From Streptomyces iconiensis (GTDB lineage Bacteria; Actinomycetota; Actinomycetes; Streptomycetales; Streptomycetaceae), in assembly GCF_028657195.3 (NCBI RefSeq), contig NZ_JANCPR020000034.1:1-64000 (forward strand): a DNA stretch of 64,000 nt. The letters are read 5' to 3'. The notes under the pieces are model-generated. The model saw only the letters and a program-made list of their open reading frames with translations. It was not told where the DNA came from and ran no database searches. Positions 1 through 7,727 of this stretch are shown here, piece after piece; positions within the stretch are counted from its first letter, which is position 1, and every line of letters begins with the position of its first letter. The position numbers were made by a program, and so were the translations under genes.

Positions 1-104
1 GGGCAGGGGCAGGGGTGGGGCAGTGCAGTGGCGGGGGACCGGCGCCGTGCCGCCCCGGGGTGGAGCCGACGGAGGCGTGAGCGCGCACCTGCGACACTGA
101 AACG

Positions 105-1307
105 GTGAACGTCCAGCAGGTTCAGCAGCCGCCAGCCTCCGGCCGGGAGGTTTCCCCGGCCCCGCCCTCCGCCGCCCTGGCGACGCACCGCGCACGCGCC
201 GAGATCGACCTCGATGCGGTACGTGACAACGTTCGTACGCTGCGCGAGTACGCGCCCCGCGCGGAGCTGATGGCCGTGGTGAAGTCGGACGGTTACGGCC
301 ACGGCGCCGTGCCCTGCGCCCGCGCTGCGCGTCAGGCCGGTGCGGGTTGGCTGGGTACGGCGACGCCGGAAGAGGCGTTCGCGCTGCGTGCCGCGGGGGA
401 CCGGGGCCGGATCATGAGCTGGCTGTGGACGCCGGGCGGGCCCTGGCGGCAGGCGATCGAGCAGGACATCGACGTGTCGGCGAGCGCCCGTTGGGCCCTG
501 GACGAGATCGTCGCCGCCGCGCGCGCGACGGGCCGTACGGCGCGCGTGCATCTCAAGGCCGACACCGGGCTCGGCCGCAGCGGCTGCCAGCCCGCCGACT
601 GGCCGGACCTCGTGGCTGCTGCGCGCGCGGCGGAGGCCGAGGGCGCGCTGCGCGTGACCGGCGTCTGGTCGCACTTCGCGTGCGCCGACGAGCCGGGGCA
701 CCCCTCCATCGCGGCGCAACTGGACGCGTTCGGCGAGGCGCTGGACCAGGCCGGACGCGCGGGCCTCGACCCGGAGGTGCGGCACCACGCGAACTCGCCC
801 GCCACGCTCACCCTGCCCGCGTCGCACTTCGACCTCGTCCGCACGGGCGTCGCCGTCTACGGCCTCTCGCCGTCCCCCGACGTGGGCACGTCGGCGGGGC
901 TGGGGCTGCGCCCCGCGATGACGCTCAGCGCCTCATTGGGCCTGGTCAAGCAGGTGCCGACCGGCCACGGAGTGAGCTACGGACACGCTTACCACACCGC
1001 GGAAGAGACAACGCTGGCGCTGGTGCCGCTCGGCTACGGCGACGGCGTCCCGCGCCACGCCTCCGGCGTGGGGCCCGTACTGGTCGCGGGCAAGCGCCGC
1101 ACGGTCGCGGGGCGGGTGGCGATGGACCAGTTCGTCGTCGACCTGAACGGTGATCTGGCGGCGGCCGGCGACGAGGCGGTGCTGTTCGGGCCCGGCGACA
1201 GAGGCGAGCCGACCGCCGAGGACTGGGCTCGGGTGACGGGCACGATCGGATACGAGATCGTCACGCGGATCAGCGGCCGGGTACCCCGGGTATACCTGAA
1301 CGAGTGA
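105..1307 (+). CDS. alr: Alanine racemase
   Basis: PLP-dependent enzyme that interconverts L- and D-alanine in the cytoplasm, supplying D-Ala for peptidoglycan. The 400-residue length fits the family. The PLP lysine is K60 in the VVKSDGYGHG motif and the second catalytic base is Y311 in LGYGDGVPR; the RTGVAVYG strand of the barrel is also present. The first ~27 residues are Ala/Pro-rich and not part of the fold. The start is GTG at 105; a later start near the catalytic domain cannot be excluded. Only 104 bases precede it in the window and show a G-rich repeat but no recognisable gene. It heads a same-strand series leading into the t6A genes. Confidence 0.96.
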   Translation: MNVQQVQQPPASGREVSPAPPSAALATHRARAEIDLDAVRDNVRTLREYAPRAELMAVVKSDGYGHGAVPCARAARQAGAGWLGTATPEEAFALRAAGDRGRIMSWLWTPGGPWRQAIEQDIDVSASARWALDEIVAAARATGRTARVHLKADTGLGRSGCQPADWPDLVAAARAAEAEGALRVTGVWSHFACADEPGHPSIAAQLDAFGEALDQAGRAGLDPEVRHHANSPATLTLPASHFDLVRTGVAVYGLSPSPDVGTSAGLGLRPAMTLSASLGLVKQVPTGHGVSYGHAYHTAEETTLALVPLGYGDGVPRHASGVGPVLVAGKRRTVAGRVAMDQFVVDLNGDLAAAGDEAVLFGPGDRGEPTAEDWARVTGTIGYEIVTRISGRVPRVYLNE

Positions 1308-1453
1308 GGGAAACCGGGCCCCTGTGACGGATGGGGTTCGTGAGCGCGTGGGCACCACGCGAAGGCACCGAGCAACGGCACGGCGCAACGGCACGCGCGA
1401 TGACACCGCGCAACAGAACCGCGCAACGGCACCGACAGTACGGGGGCTTGAGC

Positions 1454-2995
1454 ATGAGCGAGAGCGACAAGGTGCGTGATGCCGCGAGAGCCGTCGCGGC
1501 CGTCGGTGCGGCCGATGTGGCGAGGGAGGCGGCCAGAGAGGCGCGGGAGACGCTGAATACCCCTGGCGGAGCGGCCGATTGGCCCCGTAAGGCCGGGATC
1601 GCGGGCGTCGCCATAGGGGTCGTCGCAGCGGGCGTCGCGTTCGAACGCCTCACCGTGCACCGCGCGGTGCGCCGCAGGGCGCGTGCCGCGCTGGACGCGG
1701 CCGGCCCGTACGGCTCGCTGCGGGGCACCCGGGGCAGCGCGGTGGCCGAGGACGGCACGGAGCTGTACTACGAGGTGGAGGAGCCGGCCGACTTCACCGG
1801 AGGACCCGGCGAGGCCGCGGCCTCGGGCGACGGGGTGGGCGGTCCCGAGGTCGACTCCGTACGGCTGGACGGCGCCAGGCACCCGAACGGCGCGGAAGCC
1901 GGGCACTCGGACGCCGCCGGCCAGGAGCACGCGGAACCCCAGGAGCACACGGACGGCTCCATGGGCGGGGCTCAACGGGGCCTGCTGCTGCGGCTGTTGC
2001 GTGGCGCGCGGGAACGTGCGGGAGAAGCGGGGGAGCCCGGGGGAATGGGGGTAGCGGGAGAAGCGGGGGCAGCGGGAGAAGCGGCGCCGCTCACCGTGGT
2101 CTTCTCGCACGGGTACTGCCTGAACCAGGACGTGTGGCACTTCCAGCGCGCCGCCCTGCGCGGCGCCGTGCGGACCGTCTACTGGGACCAGCGCAGCCAC
2201 GGCCGCTCCGACCGCGCGCCCGTCGGGGAGCGGGTCTCCATCGACCTGCTCGGCCGCGACCTGAAGGCCGTGCTCGACGCGGCGGTGCCGGAGGGCCCCG
2301 TGGTGCTGGTGGGGCATTCGATGGGCGGTATGACGGTGATGGCGCTGGCCGACCAGTACCCGGAGTACATCGCCGAACGGGTCGCGGGCGTGGCCTTCCT
2401 CGGCACGAGCGCGGGCGGGCTCGCCGACGTCACCTACGGGCTGCCCGCGGCCGGGATACGCGCGGTACGGCGCGTGGTGCCGGGCGTGCTGCGGGCGCTG
2501 GTCTCGCAGACGGAACTGGTCGAACGGGGGCGGCGTGCGGGCGCCGACCTGTTCGCCGGGCTGGTCAAGCGGTACTCGTTCGGCAGCGCGCGGGACGTCG
2601 ATCCAGGGGTCGCACGGTTCGCCGAGCGGCTGATCGAGTCGGTGCCCGTCGATGTGGTCGCCGAGTTCTACCCGGCGTTCGCCGAGCACGAGAAGACCGG
2701 GGCGCTGCCCGCCTTCGATGAGCGCCCCGCGCTGGTGCTCGCAGGGGACCGCGATCTGCTCACGCCGTACGAGCACAGCGAACGCATAGCCGCCGCGCTC
2801 CCCGAGGCCGAGTGCGTGATCCTGGAGGCGACCGGGCACCTGGCGATGCTGGAGCGGCCCCGGGAGGTCAACGGCCATCTCGCCGAGTTGCTGACGCGTA
2901 CCATCCGGACGCATGGAAGCACCGCACCACCAGCACATGGTCCAGCCCCCGCAGGCCCCGAGCACCGGCGTCACCGTCACGGTTCCCAGCGCTGA
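1454..2995 (+). CDS. Membrane-anchored alpha/beta hydrolase
   Basis: A 513-residue alpha/beta-hydrolase-fold protein. The ATG at 1454 is preferred over an in-frame ATG at 1331 because the extra 41 residues are Arg/Gln-rich and look untranslated. A hydrophobic segment at about residues 42-60 probably anchors it to the membrane. A Gly/Glu-rich linker (about 110-210) precedes the hydrolase core. The nucleophile elbow GHSMGG places the serine at S289; the acid is probably in LAGDRDLLTP and the histidine in ATGHLAM near the C-terminus. The substrate is unknown. The 3' end overlaps the start of tsaE by 83 bases. Such a hydrolase between alr and tsaE is, from memory, usual in streptomycetes. Confidence 0.9.
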   Translation: MSESDKVRDAARAVAAVGAADVAREAAREARETLNTPGGAADWPRKAGIAGVAIGVVAAGVAFERLTVHRAVRRRARAALDAAGPYGSLRGTRGSAVAEDGTELYYEVEEPADFTGGPGEAAASGDGVGGPEVDSVRLDGARHPNGAEAGHSDAAGQEHAEPQEHTDGSMGGAQRGLLLRLLRGARERAGEAGEPGGMGVAGEAGAAGEAAPLTVVFSHGYCLNQDVWHFQRAALRGAVRTVYWDQRSHGRSDRAPVGERVSIDLLGRDLKAVLDAAVPEGPVVLVGHSMGGMTVMALADQYPEYIAERVAGVAFLGTSAGGLADVTYGLPAAGIRAVRRVVPGVLRALVSQTELVERGRRAGADLFAGLVKRYSFGSARDVDPGVARFAERLIESVPVDVVAEFYPAFAEHEKTGALPAFDERPALVLAGDRDLLTPYEHSERIAAALPEAECVILEATGHLAMLERPREVNGHLAELLTRTIRTHGSTAPPAHGPAPAGPEHRRHRHGSQR

Positions 2996-3518
2996 GCGCA
3001 TGCGCGAGCTGGGAGGACGGCTCGCGAAACTGCTGAGGCCCGGCGACCTCGTCATGCTGACGGGTGAACTCGGCGCGGGCAAGACGACGTTGACGCGCGG
3101 ACTGGGCGAGGGCCTGGACGTACGGGGCGCGGTGACCTCGCCCACGTTCGTCATCGCGCGCGTACACCCGCCGCTGGCCGAAGGCCCCCCGCTGGTCCAC
3201 GTCGACGCGTACCGGCTGGGCGGCGGGCTGGAGGAGATGGAGGACCTCGACCTGGATGTCTCGCTGCCCGACTCGGTCGTGGTCGTGGAGTGGGGCGAGG
3301 GCAAGGTCGAGGAACTGACCGAGGACCGCCTGCACGTGGTCATCTCCCGCTCACTGGGCGAACCGGGCGCCGGGTACACAGGCGACGCCGCGTACGGGGG
3401 CGACGGCGCGAATGCGGGCGAGGGCGACGCCGCGTACGAGGACGACGTACGGACGGTGACCGTGACCGGCGTCGGTGAGCGCTGGGTCGGAGAGGACCTG
3501 ACGGCGCTGCGTGCGTAA
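2913..3518 (+). CDS. tsaE: tRNA t6A biosynthesis ATPase TsaE
   Basis: P-loop ATPase that drives the TsaB-TsaD complex which transfers threonylcarbamoyl to A37 of ANN-decoding tRNAs. Walker A is GELGAGKTTL at about residues 50-59, followed by the TSPTF segment and the HVDAYRL and EWGEG motifs typical of TsaE. At 201 residues it is longer than usual; the excess is a hydrophilic N-terminus and an acidic Gly/Ala/Asp/Tyr insertion at about 152-176. The ATG at 2913 lies inside the upstream hydrolase gene with no strong ribosome site; ATG at 2937 is an alternative. The partners tsaB and tsaD lie 3-4 kb downstream. Confidence 0.93.
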   Translation: MEAPHHQHMVQPPQAPSTGVTVTVPSAERMRELGGRLAKLLRPGDLVMLTGELGAGKTTLTRGLGEGLDVRGAVTSPTFVIARVHPPLAEGPPLVHVDAYRLGGGLEEMEDLDLDVSLPDSVVVVEWGEGKVEELTEDRLHVVISRSLGEPGAGYTGDAAYGGDGANAGEGDAAYEDDVRTVTVTGVGERWVGEDLTALRA

Positions 3519-3602
3519 CGTGCGTCTCACGTCCCGACATGGTGTCGGCAAGATGTTGCGCGGTCGGTGTACCGCGTGGTCCCATGGGGAGTGAGAGCAG
3601 GG

Positions 3603-3626
3603 TTAGGTATACCTAAGTATGCCTGA
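3603..3626. promoter_or_regulatory. 14-bp perfect palindrome with helically phased repeat
   Basis: TTAGGTATACCTAA (3603-3616) is its own reverse complement. Its right part, GTATACCTAA, is followed directly by GTATGCCTGA, giving two 10-bp direct repeats one helical turn apart. It lies 42 bases upstream of the ribosome-binding site-preceded ATG at 3658. The half-sites resemble DtxR/DmdR iron-box halves, but the spacing is not that of the 19-bp box. It is probably a repressor or activator site for the small gene downstream; the regulator is unknown. Confidence 0.5.
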
Positions 3627-3657
3627 CCACGGCGCCACCAGCCCCCGGGAGGGAGCC

Positions 3658-3861
3658 ATGACGGCACACGAGTCCCAGGAGCGTCCTGAGCAGGCTGTCG
3701 CGGGCAAGCCCAAGCCCAAGCCCGCACCGAAGACGCCCATGAGTGAACTGCTCGCATCCTGCGCCGCCGCGGCGGCGGTCTCGAACCCCCCGGCGGACAC
3801 CGCGTCCCGCACCGAGGAGCCGACCGTCCCCGCGCAGCGCCCGAGCAGTCGCGCGGCGTAG
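3658..3861 (+). CDS. Small hypothetical protein, Lys/Pro/Ala-rich
   Basis: A 67-residue protein of unknown function. The start ATG at 3658 follows a strong GGGAGGGAG ribosome site; an in-frame ATG at 3619 lies inside the palindromic operator and is less likely. The N-terminal half has a KPKPKPAPK stretch, followed by a short Ala-rich segment (ELLASCAAAAAVS) with a single cysteine and a polar tail. It has no signal peptide or clear membrane segment. The good ribosome site and the conspicuous palindrome upstream argue that it is real and regulated. The convergent gene ends at 3982. Confidence 0.6.
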   Translation: MTAHESQERPEQAVAGKPKPKPAPKTPMSELLASCAAAAAVSNPPADTASRTEEPTVPAQRPSSRAA

Positions 3862-3981
3862 CCAGCCGCGCCCCCAAGGGGCGCGGGGAACGGCGCGACC
3901 GGCCACGATGTGAACCGCGGTCCGCGATGCACGATCAGGGGCACGCGGTTCCGGGGCCGGCGACGAACAGGCGGCGCCCGC

Positions 3982-4554
3982 TCAGCGGACGACGACGACC
4001 TTGGTGCCGTTCGTCGCGAGAAGCCACAGCGCCTCGCCGTCCTCGCGCTTCTCGCGGATGCCGCCCGTCTTGCGTGAGCCGTCGGGCTTCGGCATCGAGC
4101 CGTCGACGGCGGCGCTGAAGCCGATGGTGACGCCCTGGACGTTCGCGAACCGTACGACGTTCTCGATGGGCACCCCGTCCGAGCCCGTGACGTGCGAAGA
4201 GCGCGAGGTGACCTTGTAGGCGCCGGGGGGCGGGCTGACGGTGCTCGGTACGACCTTGAACGTTCTGGTGACCTTCTCGCTCTTGTCGACCAGCCACACG
4301 CGACGCCGCTCCAGCGCGTAGACGACGCGGATGCCCTTGCCCGACTTGGCGGGCAGCGCCTTCTCGTCCTTGGAGGGCTTCTTCTTCGTGCCTGAGGCGC
4401 CGGGTGAGGGGGAGGAGGGCTGGGAAGCGGAGGGCTTGCCCGCCTTGTCCTGCGCCGCCGAAGCCTGGAACGCGAAGAAGGCGATCACCGCGAGTGCCAC
4501 GGCCGTCAGCCCGGCCACGACCACTCCCGCGCTGCCGCCGCTGCTGCGTGCCAC
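3982..4554 (-). CDS. Membrane-anchored L,D-transpeptidase-like protein lacking the catalytic Cys
   Basis: A 190-residue protein starting at GTG 4554. A membrane anchor at about residues 8-32 is followed by a Ser/Pro/Lys-rich linker and a C-terminal domain that reads like a YkuD (L,D-transpeptidase) fold: repeated beta strands of the type VYALERRRVWLVD, a PPGAYKV turn matching the family's TPxGxF, and an ending NGTKVVVV that matches the usual GTxVxV. The family's ShGCIR active site appears here as TGGIR, so both the catalytic cysteine and its neighbouring histidine are missing. It is therefore more likely a wall-binding or structural protein than a cross-linking enzyme. It is divergent from the DUF2993 gene. 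Confidence 0.72.
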   Translation of the reverse strand: MARSSGGSAGVVVAGLTAVALAVIAFFAFQASAAQDKAGKPSASQPSSPSPGASGTKKKPSKDEKALPAKSGKGIRVVYALERRRVWLVDKSEKVTRTFKVVPSTVSPPPGAYKVTSRSSHVTGSDGVPIENVVRFANVQGVTIGFSAAVDGSMPKPDGSRKTGGIREKREDGEALWLLATNGTKVVVVR

Positions 4555-4738
4555 CGTGTGCCGCCACCCTTCGTGCCGTACCTGCGCTGCCGTTGACGGT
4601 AGCAGTACGGTAAGCACCCTTCCGGACGGACCGGCACCGGCCAGGCAGGGGTGGGGCACCGGCCAGGGCCGGGTCGGGCACCGGTCAGGCGGTGGCCTCA
4701 GCGAGGACTTGGAGTAACGGCGGCCCCTGTGTTGGCAT

Positions 4739-6103
4739 ATGGCGATGACCCCCCACGGTTCATCGACAAGCTCTACAACCCCCATACCGGAGTCGCGGAA
4801 CCCCTACGACGAGCTGGCCTCGCTCGCTCCGCCCGGCACCCCGGCCCCCACCGGCGAGCCCAAGCCGAACCCGTACGACGCGCTCTCGTCCGAGCCGGGG
4901 CCCGATGACAACCCGTACGACCATCCCTATGAGGAAGGTCCCCTCGGGTTCAGCCTGCGCTCGGACTACGACGAACCGGCGTACGAGGACCGGATGCCGT
5001 ATCTGCGTGCCGTACGCAGGCGGCGCCGCTCGCGGTTCACCACGACCGTCAAGCTCGGCATCGCGCTGTGCGCGCTCCTCGCCTTCCTCGCGATCGGTGA
5101 CCGCTGGGCGGCGCTCTACGCGGAGGGCAAGGCGGCCGAGAAGGTCCAGGACGCGCTGAAGCTGCACGCGGCGCCCGAAGTGCACATCGAGGGCTTCCCG
5201 TTCCTGACCCAGCTCGCCGACGAGCGCCTCGACCACGTCGAACTGACGATCCCCGACGTCCCCGCAGGCCGTGTCTCGGTCGCGCAGGTCAACGGCACCG
5301 TCAACGATGTGAAGATCGTCGGCAACGCGCCGTCCTCCATCCAGGGCGCCGTGCTCGGCCGGATGAAGGGCGACGTACTGCTCGCCTTCGACGACCTCGA
5401 CCGCGAACTGGGCACCTCGCAGGTGAAGTTCACGGCAGGCGGCAAGAACACCGTGCTGGCCGACGGCAAGCTGCCCGTGGCGGGCAACGAGGTCAAGGTA
5501 CGGGCACGCGCCCATGTCCAGCGCACCGGCGACCACGGCGTCGGCACCACTGTCGACGACATGCGGCTGGATGTGCCCGGCCTCTTCAGCTACACCCCCG
5601 GCACGGGCAAGGACGCCGGGCTGCGGCTGGCCCGCCCCCTCGCCGAGCGCATCCAGCGCGACGCGGCCAAGGCCAAGGCGCTCTTCGGCGTACGCGCCAT
5701 CGCGCAGCGCTTCGGCCTGTCCGAGGAGCGGGCCCAGCGCGTACGGCAGAGCGAGCGCGAGCTGCACCGGGTGACGGGGGCGCCGAAGTTCCTGGACAAG
5801 GTGATGCAGGTCAACATGCTCGACGTGCTCATCGACAATCCCTGGCTCCTGAAGAAGATCGGTATCGACCCCGGGCTGGTCGAGGGCCTCAAGAAGATCG
5901 AGGAGCCCAAGCTCGCCGACAAGCTGGCGCTGAACCTCAAGCTGCCCGAGATGCCCGGCGATGTACGGCTGCGCGGCATCTCGGTGGCCAAGGACGGCAT
6001 CCGCGCTGACCTCACCGGCGTCAATGTGCCGTTCGGCAAGGGAGCTGACAAGGGAGCGGACAAGGACAAGGGCGGGGAGAAGGCCGCGGCGGGCGACCAC
6101 TGA
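4739..6103 (+). CDS. DUF2993 / LmeA-family phospholipid-binding protein
   Basis: A 454-residue membrane-anchored protein of the DUF2993 family, whose mycobacterial member LmeA binds phospholipids in the periplasm. An N-terminal cytoplasmic tail carries three NPYD motifs at about residues 21, 44 and 57, then an Arg-rich stretch (RRRRRSR), one transmembrane helix at about 104-120, and a long extracytoplasmic domain containing the FPFLTQL signature. The C-terminus is a Lys/Gly/Asp-rich tail. The start ATG 4739 has only a weak upstream ribosome site (GGAG), and ATG 4745 is an alternative. Its actual ligand in Streptomyces is unknown. Confidence 0.82.
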   Translation: MAMTPHGSSTSSTTPIPESRNPYDELASLAPPGTPAPTGEPKPNPYDALSSEPGPDDNPYDHPYEEGPLGFSLRSDYDEPAYEDRMPYLRAVRRRRRSRFTTTVKLGIALCALLAFLAIGDRWAALYAEGKAAEKVQDALKLHAAPEVHIEGFPFLTQLADERLDHVELTIPDVPAGRVSVAQVNGTVNDVKIVGNAPSSIQGAVLGRMKGDVLLAFDDLDRELGTSQVKFTAGGKNTVLADGKLPVAGNEVKVRARAHVQRTGDHGVGTTVDDMRLDVPGLFSYTPGTGKDAGLRLARPLAERIQRDAAKAKALFGVRAIAQRFGLSEERAQRVRQSERELHRVTGAPKFLDKVMQVNMLDVLIDNPWLLKKIGIDPGLVEGLKKIEEPKLADKLALNLKLPEMPGDVRLRGISVAKDGIRADLTGVNVPFGKGADKGADKDKGGEKAAAGDH

Positions 6104-6315
6104 GCGCGGGCCGGGGTCCGGAGTTCCGGTACGGCTCCCGAAGGCGGGTAGCCGAGCGCGACGCAGAGTGACGGTGGGAGAGCGGGCGTTCGGTCGGCAG
6201 CGGGAGAGCGGGTGTCCTGGTCACGGCGGAAAATCGGGTGCCCCGGCAACGGCTGAGGGGCAGGTGTCAGGGCGATCGCGGGAAGGCAGGTGCGCGGGCG
6301 CCGTACGCTGGACGG

Positions 6316-6990
6316 GTGCTGATGCTCGCCCTGGATACCGCAACGCCCGCCGTCACCGTCGCCCTGCACGACGCCGACGGCGACCGTACGCTCGCCGCCT
6401 CCGACCAGATCGACGCCCGCCGCCACGGCGAACTGCTGCTCCCGGCCGTCGACCGGGTGCTGCACGAGGCCGGGCGGAAACTGGCCGATGTCACGGACCT
6501 GGTCGTCGGCGTCGGCCCCGGCCCGTACACGGGGTTGCGGGTCGGGCTCGCGACGGCCGAGGCGTTCGGGGCCGCCCTCTCGCTGCCCGTGCACGGGGTG
6601 TGCACGCTGGACGGCATCGCGTATGCCTCGGGACTGGAGACGCCCTTCGTGGTGGCGACGGACGCGCGCCGCAAGGAGGTCTACTGGGCGCGGTACGCCG
6701 ATGCGCGCACCCGCCTCGGTGAGCCGGCCGTCGACCGTCCTGCCGACCTCGCCGAGCGCACAGGGGACGTGACCGCGCTGCCCTCCGTCGGCGCCGGCGC
6801 CGTGCTGTACGCGGACGTGTTCAGCGGCGTGCGCGAGGACCTGCCCGCGCACCAGTCGGCCGCCGCCCTGGCCAGGCTCGCCGCCGAGCGGCTGGCGCGC
6901 GGCGAGGAACTGCTGGCACCGCGCCCGCTGTACCTGCGGCGGCCCGACGCGAAGGTCCCGGCCAACTACAAGGTGGTCACGCCCAGGTGA
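6316..6990 (+). CDS. tsaB: t6A biosynthesis scaffold TsaB
   Basis: An ASKHA-fold pseudoenzyme that pairs with TsaD in t6A synthesis. The 224-residue length is normal. The N-terminus MLALDTATPAVTVAL and the VGVGPGPYTGLRVGLATA segment are diagnostic of TsaB. The start is GTG 6316, with ATG 6322 as the alternative; the longer frame upstream encodes Arg/Gly-rich sequence and is rejected. It forms a translationally coupled trio with rimI and tsaD: its stop overlaps the GTG of rimI. Confidence 0.94.
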   Translation: MLMLALDTATPAVTVALHDADGDRTLAASDQIDARRHGELLLPAVDRVLHEAGRKLADVTDLVVGVGPGPYTGLRVGLATAEAFGAALSLPVHGVCTLDGIAYASGLETPFVVATDARRKEVYWARYADARTRLGEPAVDRPADLAERTGDVTALPSVGAGAVLYADVFSGVREDLPAHQSAAALARLAAERLARGEELLAPRPLYLRRPDAKVPANYKVVTPR

Positions 6991-7727
6991 GCGGGGCGGG
7001 GAGCGCGGGCATGAGCCCGGCCAATGGCGTCACGATGCGTGAGATGCGCTGGTGGGACATCGAGCCCGTGCTCGCGCTTGAGGAGGAGCTGTTCCCCGAG
7101 GACGCCTGGTCGGAGGGGATGTTCTGGTCGGAGCTGGCCCACGCGCGCGGCCCGTACGCCACCCGCCGCTACCTCGTCGTCGAAGGACCTGAGGGTGAGC
7201 TGGTCGGCTACGGCGGGCTCGCGGCCGTAGCCGGTATGGGTGACATACAGACCATCGGCATCGTGCCCGCCGTCCGCGGCACCGGACTCGGCGCGCGGCT
7301 GCTGCGCGCGCTGATCCGCGCGGGGACCGACTTCGAGTGCGAGGAGATCCTGCTGGAGGTGCGCGTGGACAACGCGCCGGCCCAGCGGCTCTACGAGCGC
7401 TTCGGCTTCGCGCCCGTCGGCATCAGACGCGGCTACTACCAGCCGGGCAACGTCGACGCCCTGGTGATGCGGCTCGCCGACCCCTCGACCGTCATCGAAA
7501 CGCCGGACCCCGATCCGGACGGCGCCCCCGGCCCGGACGGTACCCCCGATCCGGACGGCGCCTCTGACCCGAACGGCACCCCCGGTCCGGACGGCGGCTC
7601 CGGTCCCGGCGGTGCCGTTGGCCCGGCCCGTACCTCGACCCGCGCCCCGACTCGCACTCCGACCCCGAGTACCCCCGGCACCCCGAATACCCCTAGCACC
7701 CCTCAAGGAACAGAACGCCATGGCTGA
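6987..7727 (+). CDS. rimI: GNAT N-acetyltransferase RimI with a repetitive tail
   Basis: A GNAT-fold acetyltransferase, probably acting on protein N-termini such as ribosomal S18. The catalytic domain covers about residues 14-165, with the acetyl-CoA loop in VRGTGLGARLLRALI and the C-terminal strand NAPAQRLYERFGF. Beyond it the protein continues for about 75 residues of Pro/Asp/Gly hexapeptide repeats and then Thr/Pro-rich sequence, absent from normal RimI (about 150 residues). GTG 6987 overlaps the tsaB stop as GTGA; ATG 7011 is possible. The stop codon overlaps the ATG of tsaD, so the tail is needed to keep the two genes coupled. Confidence 0.92.
   Translation: MSGAGSAGMSPANGVTMREMRWWDIEPVLALEEELFPEDAWSEGMFWSELAHARGPYATRRYLVVEGPEGELVGYGGLAAVAGMGDIQTIGIVPAVRGTGLGARLLRALIRAGTDFECEEILLEVRVDNAPAQRLYERFGFAPVGIRRGYYQPGNVDALVMRLADPSTVIETPDPDPDGAPGPDGTPDPDGASDPNGTPGPDGGSGPGGAVGPARTSTRAPTRTPTPSTPGTPNTPSTPQGTERHG
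7509..7616 (+). repeat. Six 18-bp repeats encoding the RimI tail
   Basis: Six in-frame 18-bp units encode hexapeptides of consensus P-(D/G)-P-D-G-(A/T), for example PDPDGA, PGPDGT and PGPDGG. The later copies are more degenerate. This looks like a slipped-strand expansion in the 3' end of rimI and should vary in length between strains. Confidence 0.85.

Noticed and set aside
1..104. C-terminal end of an upstream gene (NAD(P)H-hydrate dehydratase is often upstream of alr).
   Set aside because: None of the three forward frames gives a recognisable ending before its stop; the segment is G-rich repeat.
1034..3379. A 781-codon minus-strand open frame opposite the alr 3' end, the hydrolase and tsaE.
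   Set aside because: Arg/Pro/His-rich with no ribosome site, and three well-recognised genes occupy the other strand.
3603..3616. TTAGGTATACCTAA as a true iron box.
   Set aside because: The half-sites are 4 bases apart rather than 9, and the flanks do not complete the 19-bp palindrome; kept only as an unassigned palindrome.
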